NCBI GenBank assembly: GCA_002360455.1 | Contig: DEQQ01000031.1 | Coordinates: forward strand, 1-49,684 | Length of the DNA stretch: 49,684 bases | From: Saprospiraceae bacterium UBA3362 | Lineage (GTDB): Bacteria; Bacteroidota; Bacteroidia; Chitinophagales; Saprospiraceae | Direction: 5' to 3' | In this document: piece by piece, positions 33,626-43,698 of the stretch | Numbering within the stretch: the first letter of the stretch is position 1 | Layout: each line of letters begins with the position of its first letter | Notes under the pieces: generated by a model | What the model was told of the DNA's origin: nothing | Databases searched by the model: none | Seen by the model: only the letters and a program-made list of their open reading frames with translations | Made by a program: the position numbers and the translations under genes

Positions 33626-36600
33626 TTATTTTAATAAAGTTACATTGCCCTTTTTTGTAATTTTTGAACCATTAAAACAATATGCTTCAACACAGTATCC
33701 AAATACATCCGGCTCAAGCAGTTCCCCACCAAAACTTCCATCCCAACCGACAGATGCATCATTTGATTCAAAAACTTTTTGTCCCCACCTATTGTAAATC
33801 ACAAATACAATTCTATCGATGTTTTGAACGCGAACAAATAATTTATCATTTTTCCCATCGCTATTTGGTGTAAAAGCATTGGGAATAAAAATGGAACTGC
33901 TATCGCAATTTGGAAAAACAACATTGACTTTTACACATAGAGTAGTATCGCAGCCTTGGTCACTTTCAATCTTAACACAATATACCGTAGATAATGATGG
34001 TGATGCCTTCACACTACTGCAGTTATCACAATCCAATCCTACACTTGGCGACCATTTATAATGGAAGCCTTCTGTAACCATTAAATTCACAGACGATCCT
34101 AATAGAATCGTTGTGTCATTGGATATGGTCAGTTTAGGCCAATCCGAATAAAGTCTAATACAAAATGTATCCGTCACGGGACAAGAGTGTACATCCAAGT
34201 AACTAAGATAATACTCAGCATTGTCGTTGGCAATAATAGTTTGAGTTTTTGAGCTTGGATTGCTTATCATTGGTCCGCTCCATTGGGGAGATCTTCTATT
34301 GCCGGCATCAAGAACAATGGACTTATTTTTACAAATAGGGATAATTTCTTTTTTACCAACAGGATTTGCGTAAACCAAGATTTCGTAAAAATAAATTTGA
34401 GAACAAGAACTGTCAATAAGTTCCTCTAATTTAAAATTAAAAACACTATCTTTTGATCCCTGTTTGGATGAATTAAAAATCCAAGAAGAACAGCTATCAC
34501 AAAGTATTCCTTCACCATACCATCTATATTGTCTTCCGGCGACTGAATTGACTCCTAATTTTAAACTTGAACCGGAACATATTGAATCCCGTATGTACAA
34601 ACTGTCTAATCCGGTCAAATAAATCTGTGTGTCGGCCTTACAAAAACAAGATGAAGATATCAATGCAAAAATTTTGCAAGAAGCTATTGACTTTTTATCT
34701 ATACAAAAGGAAGACGTCAATGATACAGAATCTCTGCCCTGTGGAAATGGAATTTGTTTTTGTTCTAAAAGTTGGTCATTAGGGTCTAATCGTTGATTTT
34801 GGTTTTGGTCCGAATAAAGCTTTAATTGAAAAGTAGAGTCAAATGAATTTGAAACATTATTTATAGTATAGTTAACAGTTAATCCCACTTGATCTGCACC
34901 ACATTGTTCATTATTTTTAATAGAGTTTATTTTTACCCCAGCTCTATTCATATTAAAATTAAGTGAATAGGAAGATCTCTCCAATCGAACTTGGCAGAAC
35001 TGATTTGTTTCCTTACAAAAAGCAGATTTCAATTGGTCTAAGGAAATTTGAATAGGGTTCGTGCTGCATTGAGAACGATTAACACCGAATACTGAAAATT
35101 CAGCGTCGAGAATTTTATTGACAGAAGGAAGAGAAGCAATAATGAGCACTGTTTGATTCGATGTTTTTTCAATACGAGAAATGGAAGAGGAAAGACCAGA
35201 ATTTGACTTGTAACTTGAATTAAAATAATCAATAGAAGAGGGTAAAGAAATTCTTAATGTATCCAGATTGGAAAATGATTGATCTGTAATCACTTTAAGT
35301 TTGACCAAGGCAAGATCACTACATCCTGTATTCTGGACACTTGCCTCAATATTTACATTTCCATTTAGTTCAAGATTTTTTATTTGAACTTGTTTTCCGG
35401 ATCGAGTGATAGAATTGGTTGGTTGATCACAAAGTAATTTTCCTGAAACACACACTTGAATAAAGCTATTGACAAGGCTGGAGCAATCCGTTTTAGGATT
35501 AAACCTGATTAATATTCTGTTGTATGGAGCCTCATTAATTCCCCTCAATCCATTTTGTTTAATTTCAGCAATCAGTTCTGATAAATTCCATTGATATAAA
35601 CCGGCTCCAATGACTTGAGGGAGAGAGAGTGGTTTAAAAGGACTGCCTGCCGGGTAAGAATATTCCAAGCTAGAAGATAATATGGTAATTCCTGATGGGA
35701 TACTTACATTCATTAATACATCATAAGCTACTCCAAAGTCTCCATTATAAAACTCAATATTCATTTTGGCCAATGTATCGCAGAGATCGGACACTCTATC
35801 GGCTTGCATCACATCCAGTTCTAATTCCGGAAGCTGAGGAATTACAGGAATTTTTTGGAATGAACTAAGACAGGAGTCTTGTATTTTATTCAGGTCTTGA
35901 GAACAAGACCAGTTGGATTTTATAAAAATAGTATCTCCATCACAGGCTTGATTGGCAGCTGTTATTGATAGCACATAACTGGAATCCCCATTGATGTTTT
36001 TAATGAAAAAGCAACTGTCATTGATCTTCTCAACATTGAGTTTTGATCCTGTTGTGATATTGAAATTATTAATTTCTCCTTTCTTACTTGAAAAACAAAT
36101 TTTTAAACTTCCTGAAGATCCGGTTTTTCCGAGTAATGCCGTTGTACTTATATTTTTGGAACTGCTTATTACGCCATTGGTATTTATTTTGAACTGGTTG
36201 GAGCCATTGATTATGTTTAATTTAGAAATTTTGGAATAAGCAAACTGATTTATTATGTTGTTATGATTAGTCCCGAAATAAAATGGGAAATTATTTTTTG
36301 AGTTAATAAACAAAATAGTATTGACACTAGGCAAGGTATCTTTGCTTGTTTGTGAACATGAAATTAATGAAGCAAAAGGAGCTACTTGGATGCCAAAGGA
36401 TTCATCCCAAACATCTGAAAGCAAATCAGGGTGAACGAGCTTCCATCCTATGCCTTCCAATGTAGGAATATAGGTCTTTGAGTGAATCAATTGACTTCCT
36501 GTTTTTGAAAAATAAAAATAATCCAATCTTACGCTATCTATTTTATAAGAAGCTGTAGTTATAAAAAGCATGCTGTCAAGACCATAAAATAGTCTTTGCT

Positions 36601-39154
36601 CTTTCTCGAAAAATGGATTTATTACATCAGATCCTTTTATGGTATAGCTAGGCAAATTTACAACATCACAAATGACTCCTGTAGGACTACTTTCGGTGAT
36701 ATTTATATTCATTGTGGCAACCTGAAAAGTAGTTTTATCTCTACCACAAGAGAATCTTGGAGTCAACTTATTCCGGTCAAAAATCATAATCCGCAGGATT
36801 TGATCTGCTTGAGAAATTCGTCCCGCAGAAACACTGCTGACCCGACCATAAAACTCCACAATTAAACTATCTCCATCTTCAAATTTAAAATCGGAAGGAA
36901 CCTGTGTACCATACTTTAGTAAAGTATCTCTAGTGATCCCAAAATAAATACCATTGCCATAACTTACATCAGGAACTACAGGAATATAACAACTCACAGG
37001 AGGATTATTGCTAGAATAAAGAGAAAATCGATTGATGTTTGTTTCGTATACAGTTCCTGATTTCTTTTTTATAATATTAAGTTTTAAGAGACCGGAAGAA
37101 TAGCTGAGCTCTGTCTGAAACATAAGGGAGATAGAATCTAAATTTGCGCTTGCAATATCTTGTTTTACTTCAGCTTTAATAAGAGAGTAAAGAGTATCAC
37201 CGGTAATCAATTTAAGTGCATTGAAAAGAGAGGTATCTTTTCCGGCTCCATCTTGAAATCTATCTTCGTTCAAATCATTAAGACCGAAGGAATGTCTTTT
37301 ACTATTTGAGTTAAATAAAACATATCCAGGAATACTGTCTATGTTTAATTTGAGATTTGGACATTGGACAGAATGAATTAATTCTTTACTTTGCCTTGGG
37401 CCACAATGATAAAAGGTATCTCTGCAACTCAATAAACTCGAGGCGCAAACTCCAGTCAGAACTGACGGTTTTACGGTATCTTGAAGCCTGCAACTACTGA
37501 TATTAAAATAGGCTCCATCGGATTTGATTTTCTCTAAGCATGAACTGTTGCAGTTAGCTTTAAGAAGGAAGTTTATTTCGACACTATCCAAAAAAGGAGG
37601 ACTGAATTTATAATTTAGGAAAGTGCTAAAGGTATTTCTTTCAAGATCTAGACTATAGTTTGATGCACCACTAACTTGAAGGCTCGACGAGTCTAATTCT
37701 AGAACACACGGAATTATGACTTGAGCAAAAAGTAATTCTTTGGTTCTTTTGCGATCTGTAAACAGCTTCACTTTATACGGCACTATTTCATCTGGTTTAA
37801 AATTATTTTTAGGGGTTAATAATTGTAGATCTGTCTGTAGCTCTTTCTGATAAGGAAACTCGGCTAAAACATTTATTTTTCCGGCCGAACTAGGAAATAC
37901 GCATTTTGAATTATAGTTATAACTGTATAAATAAAATAGCCTTGCACGTGGATTGCTCGGAACGCTTCCAAGGCAGGTAAAAAACCTAAAATAAAGAACA
38001 ATTGTGTCACCGGGAAGGATGTCTTCAAAACATACTTTGAATTCCCTTGAGGCATGTTCATAATCGCAGCTGGACTCGTTAGGACCAAAAGTGATAGATC
38101 GAATTTTGGACGCTTGAGAAGTACGGAATGAATCTCGAACGAAAGCTGTAGTTCCTTTAACATTTTTGTCATGTGCCTCAAAGATTATGCAAAAATTTTC
38201 TGCCGTTCCTTTCCCAGAATTTACTACAGTAAATCGCTGCACCTCACCAAGACTATCACAAATGCATGTGGGTGCAAGAGGTTCTGTTAAAATTTGAATG
38301 TCGGCCTTTTGAGTTGCATTAATAAAAGTTGTATTAGCAAAAACAGTATTTTCTTGGCACGCAATATTGTTACAACCCCAAGAAACTTTATAATCTGATC
38401 TCACTTGATTCGAATTACAATCAACAGAACTCAATTTCTCATTGAGAATTAAGACTTCATCTCTTTCAAATAAACTGTCTTTGTCACCAATTTGAAGAAA
38501 GTCAACAGGGCCAAATTGAAGAAGAAGAGTTGTATCTGTTTTTGTCAACAATGTTCCTTGACTTGTTTGAACTTTCATTGGACTGTGTTTTTCAAAAAAT
38601 CGAAACGATTTACAAGCTCCAATCCTTGTATTCTTAATAGAAATAGGCCGAGAGGCCGTCATGTCAGTGGTGGTATTGATATCATTTATTGGCTCAATGA
38701 CAAGGTAAGCGGTATTTAGCTCAAACGGCGGTTGACTATAAATGGAATCTGTTTTTGATCCAAAAGAATATTGGTATTGATTTGAAAAAGTAAGGTTTTG
38801 ATTTACTAAATCAAAGAGCTCACAACCGGCAAAAACCTCGTAACTTATATCAATTGATTGACCTACACTAAGGGCAGGAAGAACAAATTTGGGATTATTT
38901 AAATTAGTAATATTGTTTTCTACCATTCCTCTACCACTTTGCGGAATGTAACTCATTCCTGAAGGAAGTTTGATTTCAATTCTAATATTACTGAGTGCTG
39001 TTCCTTCATTATTGCTAACCCTTACTTTAAATGAAGCTTGGCCACAAATATCAAATGAAGTAGGGTTTTGCTGCAGAAAAGAAAGGCCTTGTGCAAAAAA
39101 AAGGAAAGGGAGTAAGAATAGAGATCCCAGGGCTACAAATCGAAAATGTTTCAT
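33626..39154 (-). CDS. Giant secreted protein with type B T9SS sorting domain
   Basis: 1842 residues. MKHFRFVALGSLFLLPFLFF is a signal peptide. The body (about 30-1550) is a series of beta-rich DUF11-like modules with regularly placed Cys (FDICGQASFKVRVSNN, QSIDISYEVFAGCEL). Further units follow, including PKD/Ig-like segments near the C-terminus (YKWSPSVGLDCDNCSS). The last 94 residues (from about 1749) are a gliding-motility-associated (type B) T9SS domain: FIPNAFTPNSDGKNDKLFV, then VIYNRWGQKVFES and GWDG. It is exported by the T9SS and probably kept on the surface. It is homologous over most of its length to the 2077-residue protein at 14716-20949, but has a different tail and no SdrD-B repeats. 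Confidence 0.9.
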   Translation of the reverse strand: MKHFRFVALGSLFLLPFLFFAQGLSFLQQNPTSFDICGQASFKVRVSNNEGTALSNIRIEIKLPSGMSYIPQSGRGMVENNITNLNNPKFVLPALSVGQSIDISYEVFAGCELFDLVNQNLTFSNQYQYSFGSKTDSIYSQPPFELNTAYLVIEPINDINTTTDMTASRPISIKNTRIGACKSFRFFEKHSPMKVQTSQGTLLTKTDTTLLLQFGPVDFLQIGDKDSLFERDEVLILNEKLSSVDCNSNQVRSDYKVSWGCNNIACQENTVFANTTFINATQKADIQILTEPLAPTCICDSLGEVQRFTVVNSGKGTAENFCIIFEAHDKNVKGTTAFVRDSFRTSQASKIRSITFGPNESSCDYEHASREFKVCFEDILPGDTIVLYFRFFTCLGSVPSNPRARLFYLYSYNYNSKCVFPSSAGKINVLAEFPYQKELQTDLQLLTPKNNFKPDEIVPYKVKLFTDRKRTKELLFAQVIIPCVLELDSSSLQVSGASNYSLDLERNTFSTFLNYKFSPPFLDSVEINFLLKANCNSSCLEKIKSDGAYFNISSCRLQDTVKPSVLTGVCASSLLSCRDTFYHCGPRQSKELIHSVQCPNLKLNIDSIPGYVLFNSNSKRHSFGLNDLNEDRFQDGAGKDTSLFNALKLITGDTLYSLIKAEVKQDIASANLDSISLMFQTELSYSSGLLKLNIIKKKSGTVYETNINRFSLYSSNNPPVSCYIPVVPDVSYGNGIYFGITRDTLLKYGTQVPSDFKFEDGDSLIVEFYGRVSSVSAGRISQADQILRIMIFDRNKLTPRFSCGRDKTTFQVATMNINITESSPTGVICDVVNLPSYTIKGSDVINPFFEKEQRLFYGLDSMLFITTASYKIDSVRLDYFYFSKTGSQLIHSKTYIPTLEGIGWKLVHPDLLSDVWDESFGIQVAPFASLISCSQTSKDTLPSVNTILFINSKNNFPFYFGTNHNNIINQFAYSKISKLNIINGSNQFKINTNGVISSSKNISTTALLGKTGSSGSLKICFSSKKGEINNFNITTGSKLNVEKINDSCFFIKNINGDSSYVLSITAANQACDGDTIFIKSNWSCSQDLNKIQDSCLSSFQKIPVIPQLPELELDVMQADRVSDLCDTLAKMNIEFYNGDFGVAYDVLMNVSIPSGITILSSSLEYSYPAGSPFKPLSLPQVIGAGLYQWNLSELIAEIKQNGLRGINEAPYNRILIRFNPKTDCSSLVNSFIQVCVSGKLLCDQPTNSITRSGKQVQIKNLELNGNVNIEASVQNTGCSDLALVKLKVITDQSFSNLDTLRISLPSSIDYFNSSYKSNSGLSSSISRIEKTSNQTVLIIASLPSVNKILDAEFSVFGVNRSQCSTNPIQISLDQLKSAFCKETNQFCQVRLERSSYSLNFNMNRAGVKINSIKNNEQCGADQVGLTVNYTINNVSNSFDSTFQLKLYSDQNQNQRLDPNDQLLEQKQIPFPQGRDSVSLTSSFCIDKKSIASCKIFALISSSCFCKADTQIYLTGLDSLYIRDSICSGSSLKLGVNSVAGRQYRWYGEGILCDSCSSWIFNSSKQGSKDSVFNFKLEELIDSSCSQIYFYEILVYANPVGKKEIIPICKNKSIVLDAGNRRSPQWSGPMISNPSSKTQTIIANDNAEYYLSYLDVHSCPVTDTFCIRLYSDWPKLTISNDTTILLGSSVNLMVTEGFHYKWSPSVGLDCDNCSSVKASPSLSTVYCVKIESDQGCDTTLCVKVNVVFPNCDSSSIFIPNAFTPNSDGKNDKLFVRVQNIDRIVFVIYNRWGQKVFESNDASVGWDGSFGGELLEPDVFGYCVEAYCFNGSKITKKGNVTLLK

Positions 39155-39174
39155 GAGTTTCTAGTATTGATTGC

Positions 39175-39182
39175 CAAATATA
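39175..39182 (-). promoter_or_regulatory. -7 promoter element TATATTTG of the 1842-residue protein gene
   Basis: A perfect TAnnTTTG on minus, 20 nt before the ATG at 39154. The transcript leader would be about 15 nt. Confidence 0.5.
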
Positions 39183-39242
39183 AATTTAATTTGCAAATAA
39201 TTATAATTTTTAATTTATTTAATAGAAATTTCAAAAATCAGT

Positions 39243-39250
39243 TAAATTTG
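39243..39250 (+). promoter_or_regulatory. -7 promoter element TAAATTTG of the beta-helix protein gene
   Basis: A perfect TAnnTTTG on plus, 48 nt before the ATG at 39299. It faces away from the element at 39175-39182, so the 144-nt gap holds two divergent promoters. Confidence 0.45.
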
Positions 39251-39298
39251 TTTTTATCAAATAAAAGTTTAAGCCTTACCGAATTAACTCCATAAAAT

Positions 39299-41290
39299 AT
39301 GAAAAATTGGATTGCTCTTTTTGCACTAACAATACCTCTGAATATTGGCTTTGGACAGGCACTTAATATGGAACGCCGAGTAGATTGGTCAAATGCAGGG
39401 GCAGAAATTATAAATTATTCTCTTGTATTCAATGTCTTAGAATTCGGAGTAAAAAATGATGGGCTTACTGATTGCAGCGACAGTTTATTGGCACTTATCA
39501 ATAGAGTGAACAAAGAAGAGAAAGTTATTTTTTTTCCTAAAGGAACCTATTTATTTAAAAAATCTATTTCAGTTCCCGCAAGAACGATCATTAGAGGAGC
39601 CGGAGCAAACAGTACGTCATTTTTATTTGACTTAAATGGAATAGCGGATCACTGCTTTAAAGTAATCGGCTCACAATCTTCAACATCAATACCCATTAAT
39701 TCTGATTTGAACAAAGACTCAAAGATTATTCCGCTATCTTCTTCTCAATCTACTTCTTTATCTCATATATTAATTACAGAGAATGATGCCGGAAGAATGA
39801 CTTCAGATTGGGCCTTTGGATCACTGGGTCAAATTTGCAGAGTGATAAATCAAACAAATTCGAGCTTGATTTTGGAAGAAGGATTAAGGATGCATTATAA
39901 AGCTGTGAATAATCCCAAAATAACTCAGCTTTTTCCTGTAAACTCAGTTGGATTTGATTGTTTTAAGATATCAAGATTGGATGCTACAACCGCACAGACA
40001 AGTAATATATTTTTTAGAAACGCATATCAATGTTGGGTACAGGGAGTAGAAAGTTATTATTGTAATTTTGCTCATGTTGTATTGGAACAATCAAATCATT
40101 TGACCGTAAGGAATTCATTTTTTACTCTTGGCTTTGATTATGGCGGAGGAGGAAAAGCTTATGGCACAGCAATACAACTCACAACCGGCTCCTGTCTTAT
40201 AACAAATAATATTTTCGAAAAATTGAGACACTCTGTTTTATTACAGGCAGCCGCCAATGGAAACGTAGTTTCATACAATTATTCAAGAGATCCATTTTGG
40301 ACTCAGATTTTAGTCCCATCTAATTCAAGTGGTGATTTAACGTTACATGGGAATTACATTTATCAAAATCTATTTGAGGGCAATATTGTACAGAATATTG
40401 TTATTGATTTCTCTCATGGACCCAATGGACCATTTAATACGTTTTTTAGAAACAGGGCAGAACTATACGGCATCTTTATGAGTAATGGAGCCGGTAATTC
40501 TCAAAATTTTATTGCAAATGAAATTCCGGGAACTATTGGTTTATATACTTTATCCGGAACAGATCATTATCAATATGGAAATAATAAAGCAGGAATTACG
40601 ATTCCGGCAGGAAGCTCCCAAGTTGAGCAAACAAGTCTATATTTAACAAAATCCGTTTATTGTTCCAATGATTTTAATCCAATGTTTCCGCCAATTGGAT
40701 ATCCTAATAGAGATAATAAAGGAACTAACTCTGCGGTCTATAGATACCTTCAAAAACAACTGAGCATGTGTACTTCAGATTGCAATTCAACTCAACAAAA
40801 GGACAGTATCGCTTCTCCAGCTAAAATATGTAAGGATCAAATGTTTCAAGCTCAAGTAAACCCTAATATTTGCTCAAACTATAAATGGACCATTGATCCA
40901 ACAACAGATGAATTTGAAGTTTTAAAAAACAAAGTGAACATCAAATCAAAAATAGATGGAATATTTCACCTGATGATTCAAATTGAAAGAGAAGAATCCG
41001 AATGTGAAAATAAACTAGAGAAAACGATACGAATAGAAAATTGTACTTATACTGAAGAAAAAAGGCTCAACTTTCCAAGACTTGTAATGGAGCATAATAG
41101 TGGCGAATTATGGTTTGAATTGAATAACGAAGTTCTTACTGTGGATATCCAAATAAACTCTACAGAAGGAAGATGTTTAGTGAAAAGAAATGCTCGTGTT
41201 TTCAATGCAAGCGAGCTAGCTACAGGATATTACTGGGCCGGTATCTTGTGGGAGAACAAATTGATTGTATATCCTTTTTCAGTTTTTTAA
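39299..41290 (+). CDS. Secreted right-handed beta-helix (pectate-lyase superfamily) protein
   Basis: 663 residues. The signal peptide is MKNWIALFALTIPLNIGFGQ. The first 450 residues fit the pectate_lyase_3/GH28-like beta-helix: VLEFGVKNDGLTDCSDSLLA, then VIFFPKGTYLFKKSISVPAR and RGAGANSTSFLF, then Asn-rich coil turns (LTVRNSFFTLGF, LITNNIFEKLRHSV). Catalytic residues cannot be assigned, so it may be a polysaccharide lyase, a hydrolase or a binding protein. Residues of about 500-590 contain a short Ig-like region with Cys. The last 75 residues (SGELWFELNNEVLTVDIQIN ... ELATGYYWAGI) look like a type A T9SS tail that has lost its PNP motif. It is divergent from the giant gene at left. Confidence 0.8.
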   Translation: MKNWIALFALTIPLNIGFGQALNMERRVDWSNAGAEIINYSLVFNVLEFGVKNDGLTDCSDSLLALINRVNKEEKVIFFPKGTYLFKKSISVPARTIIRGAGANSTSFLFDLNGIADHCFKVIGSQSSTSIPINSDLNKDSKIIPLSSSQSTSLSHILITENDAGRMTSDWAFGSLGQICRVINQTNSSLILEEGLRMHYKAVNNPKITQLFPVNSVGFDCFKISRLDATTAQTSNIFFRNAYQCWVQGVESYYCNFAHVVLEQSNHLTVRNSFFTLGFDYGGGGKAYGTAIQLTTGSCLITNNIFEKLRHSVLLQAAANGNVVSYNYSRDPFWTQILVPSNSSGDLTLHGNYIYQNLFEGNIVQNIVIDFSHGPNGPFNTFFRNRAELYGIFMSNGAGNSQNFIANEIPGTIGLYTLSGTDHYQYGNNKAGITIPAGSSQVEQTSLYLTKSVYCSNDFNPMFPPIGYPNRDNKGTNSAVYRYLQKQLSMCTSDCNSTQQKDSIASPAKICKDQMFQAQVNPNICSNYKWTIDPTTDEFEVLKNKVNIKSKIDGIFHLMIQIEREESECENKLEKTIRIENCTYTEEKRLNFPRLVMEHNSGELWFELNNEVLTVDIQINSTEGRCLVKRNARVFNASELATGYYWAGILWENKLIVYPFSVF

Positions 41291-41435
41291 TGGCCTCAAC
41301 AAGTAATAATTCTCATTTCCAGAATTCATCACAAGATTAAGAGTAAAGAGGATACTTGCCATTGAGATTACAAAGCAATTAAGCAGGAATAAAACTTATT
41401 ACTCGGCGATAAGCATTCACAAAAACATTCCATAT

Positions 41436-42095
41436 TTATTGCAAATTCGTAATGTAACTTCTCCAAAGAACAATGATCAAAGTTATTGAAAACGCAATTC
41501 CCCCCATTATCATCATGAAACGTCCTATTCTTCTTACTTCCGGTGAGAAAATATAGTATTCACCTTCTCCTGTAATTATTTTTTTTGAGCTGCTTAATTT
41601 ATAGCCTATATAAACTCCAAGCAATCCACCAAAAATACTGAGAATAAATCCTATAATTATATAAATATAAGGAGTAGGTTCGAATGATTTGAGCTGTTCT
41701 AATCGGAGTTTATTTTTTTCTTCAATAACTTTATCACTTAATGGAATGCCTCTTTGTGAAAGTAATTTCTTTGCAAGTGAATAGTCCAACTCACCCCACT
41801 CATCCTTTTTATCTATTATCTCCATCAACTCATCATTGGAAAATGAAAATAAATAGTAGCCGGGATCCATATCCGATAATGCTATTTCCGGTTCATCCTT
41901 CAAAATTTCTTTGATGATAGGAAAATTTTGTTTGTCAGCCTTTAATATATAAAAGATGCTAGTTTGATTTGAAAACGAAGCTATATCAAAAAAAGCCGGA
42001 GATTTTTCGATCTGGTAAGGAATAGAATGTTTATCTAAAAGCTTAGCGGCACTGAAAGCTTCTTGTTCTGAGTTATACTCTCGATAGGTTTGCAT
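41436..42095 (-). CDS. Membrane protein with DUF2007-like N-terminus, unknown function
   Basis: 219 residues. The N-terminal about 70 residues (MQTYREYNSEQEAFSAAKLL, then IPYQIEKSPAFFD) resemble the small ferredoxin-like DUF2007 type, which detects position in a sequence alignment only weakly. A helical middle part (about 80-135) precedes two transmembrane helices (about 143-166 and 192-212) joined by a loop of some 25 residues. The C-terminal helices suggest an inner-membrane protein with a cytosolic domain. No enzyme motif is seen. About 175 nt separate it from the next gene on the same strand, so it is probably transcribed alone. Confidence 0.65.
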   Translation of the reverse strand: MQTYREYNSEQEAFSAAKLLDKHSIPYQIEKSPAFFDIASFSNQTSIFYILKADKQNFPIIKEILKDEPEIALSDMDPGYYLFSFSNDELMEIIDKKDEWGELDYSLAKKLLSQRGIPLSDKVIEEKNKLRLEQLKSFEPTPYIYIIIGFILSIFGGLLGVYIGYKLSSSKKIITGEGEYYIFSPEVRRIGRFMMIMGGIAFSITLIIVLWRSYITNLQ

Positions 42096-42271
42096 AGAAA
42101 TGAAAAAGAGTTATACCACTTGTCATATAAATAATATAATGCACTAGAATTTCTAATTTCATCTAACAATGAAAAATCTGTCTATGCAAAAATAAATTAT
42201 ATTAAGTCCTAATATGCAAATATAATGGAATTTTATAGACTAACACCTATTCGGTCTTCAGATTCTGAAAA

Positions 42272-42703
42272 TTACTTTCTTACGAAAATTGTAATTAATA
42301 TGAGTACGGCAAATATTTTAATTAAATTAACCCCAAGGAATAACCACAGATCCAATCGTTCTGCTTGCAAAGGCTCACTCCAATATTGAAAGTAAGGAAA
42401 GTACTTAATAGCAACCACAGGTTTTGAAGGAACTTGAAGCTTACATCGTTCCTGTTCGGGAATCAGTTGATCCAAAGCCTCTACAAATCCGTTGTAGCGT
42501 TGTTGGTATTCTTTGCCCCCAAGTTGATAGACATATCTGTAGATTCTATCCGGATTACACTCATGTTCATAGATCTGTGCTGTAGATTCTTTATAGAAAA
42601 ATCTAAGTGCAAAAGCACGGAATGGATCCTCCACATTAAAAAAGGGTAAAATAAAAAAACAAGAAATACAAAAACTTACAATAATTTTAAGCCAATAAAT
42701 CAT
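42272..42703 (-). CDS. Small membrane protein, function unknown
   Basis: 143 residues from the ATG at 42703 (the frame also runs to 42724). MIYWLKIIVSFCISCFFILP starts with a transmembrane helix, and a second helix covers about residues 118-140 (LDLWLFLGVNLIKIFAVLIL). The loop between them (about 25-115) carries YEHECNPDRIYRYVYQLGGK and EQERCKLQVPSKP, with two Cys that may pair outside the membrane. No family is recognised. The -7 element at 42722-42729 supports the shorter start, because it would lie inside the frame of the longer one. Confidence 0.65.
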   Translation of the reverse strand: MIYWLKIIVSFCISCFFILPFFNVEDPFRAFALRFFYKESTAQIYEHECNPDRIYRYVYQLGGKEYQQRYNGFVEALDQLIPEQERCKLQVPSKPVVAIKYFPYFQYWSEPLQAERLDLWLFLGVNLIKIFAVLILITIFVRK

Positions 42704-42713
42704 ATCGTACCGT

Positions 42714-43505
42714 TTGAGTCCCAAAGATATAGAATTGATAGCAAAATCGAGACCAAGACTTTGGTCCCGAATAAAAGGCTTTTGTTATCCTAAGTGGCAT
42801 CATTTTTTAGCCTTAAAATGGTATAAAAAAATGGGCATTTTGGGTTTCATCTGTATTTTATTACCGGTTTTGTATGCTTTGATATTGATTTTTCTTCCTG
42901 CTCCGATTAGTCTTACACAGATTGGCTCTGTTATCGATGGAAATGGACTCAAAAGAGATTATATATGGAAATTTGAGATGAGTCCCAATGCAGTACTGGC
43001 GGTTATTGCGGCAGAAGACCAGTTGTTTACAGAACACTTTGGATTTGACCTTGAAAGCATAGAAAAAGCTTTGGAGTATAATGCAAAGAAGAAAGGAAAG
43101 AAAAAAAGAGGAGCGTCTACAATTAGTCAACAAGTAGCAAAAAATGTATTTCTATGGCAGGGGAGATCATGGTTAAGAAAAGGTCTAGAAATTTATTTTA
43201 CATTATTGATTGAAGTGTTGTGGTCTAAGGCGACTATAATGAAACATTATTTGAATACAATAGAGATGGGCCCCGGAATATTTGGGATAGAAGCAGCCGC
43301 CAATTCATATTTCAAGAAATCAGCAGACAAGTTGACTAGAGAGGAGGCGGCATCCATTGCGGCATCCCTTCCCAATCCAAAAAAATTTACAGTTAAGCCA
43401 AGATCTATTTGGGTTAATTTACGTACTCCTTGGATACTTGAGCAGATGGATCAACTTCGAGAGGATCCGGAAATCAAGCAGTTATTGAATGAATTTGGTA
43501 AGTAG
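42714..43505 (+). CDS. mtgA: Monofunctional biosynthetic peptidoglycan transglycosylase
   Basis: 263 residues from a TTG at 42714; no upstream ATG is available before a stop. GT51 family: it polymerises lipid II into glycan strands at the inner membrane. Landmarks are the transmembrane helix MGILGFICILLPVLYALIL (about 39-57), the catalytic-Glu region IAAEDQLFTEHFGF, GASTISQQVAKNVFLWQGRS, KHYLNTIEMGPGIFGIEAAA and REEAASIAASLPNPKKF. It lacks a transpeptidase domain. The start overlaps the promoter region of the divergent small membrane gene; a later start within about 38 codons is possible. Confidence 0.92.
   Translation: MSPKDIELIAKSRPRLWSRIKGFCYPKWHHFLALKWYKKMGILGFICILLPVLYALILIFLPAPISLTQIGSVIDGNGLKRDYIWKFEMSPNAVLAVIAAEDQLFTEHFGFDLESIEKALEYNAKKKGKKKRGASTISQQVAKNVFLWQGRSWLRKGLEIYFTLLIEVLWSKATIMKHYLNTIEMGPGIFGIEAAANSYFKKSADKLTREEAASIAASLPNPKKFTVKPRSIWVNLRTPWILEQMDQLREDPEIKQLLNEFGK
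42722..42729 (-). promoter_or_regulatory. -7 promoter element TATCTTTG of the small membrane protein gene
   Basis: A perfect TAnnTTTG on minus, lying inside the first codons of the divergent mtgA when mtgA starts at its TTG. It gives a leader of about 12 nt to the ATG at 42703. Confidence 0.45.
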
Positions 43506-43698
43506 ATATTGATAAATGCAGCTAACTTTTATGCAATTTGACAAATTTTACAAAGCCAATCATTCATTTAATTCAGTACACAGTATCACAATAACAGGTA
43601 CATGTTCTATTTTTGCTCCATCAATGGCTTTAATTTGATAAATCTGTAATAAGTCAATCTATCAATTCACATTTTTATTTTTTAATCGTTGTTCTTTT

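Noticed and set aside
43536..43555. Palindrome AATTTG-A-CAAATT in the gap before the BNR lipoprotein gene
   Set aside because: Very AT-rich and not placed on a promoter box; such palindromes are expected by chance.
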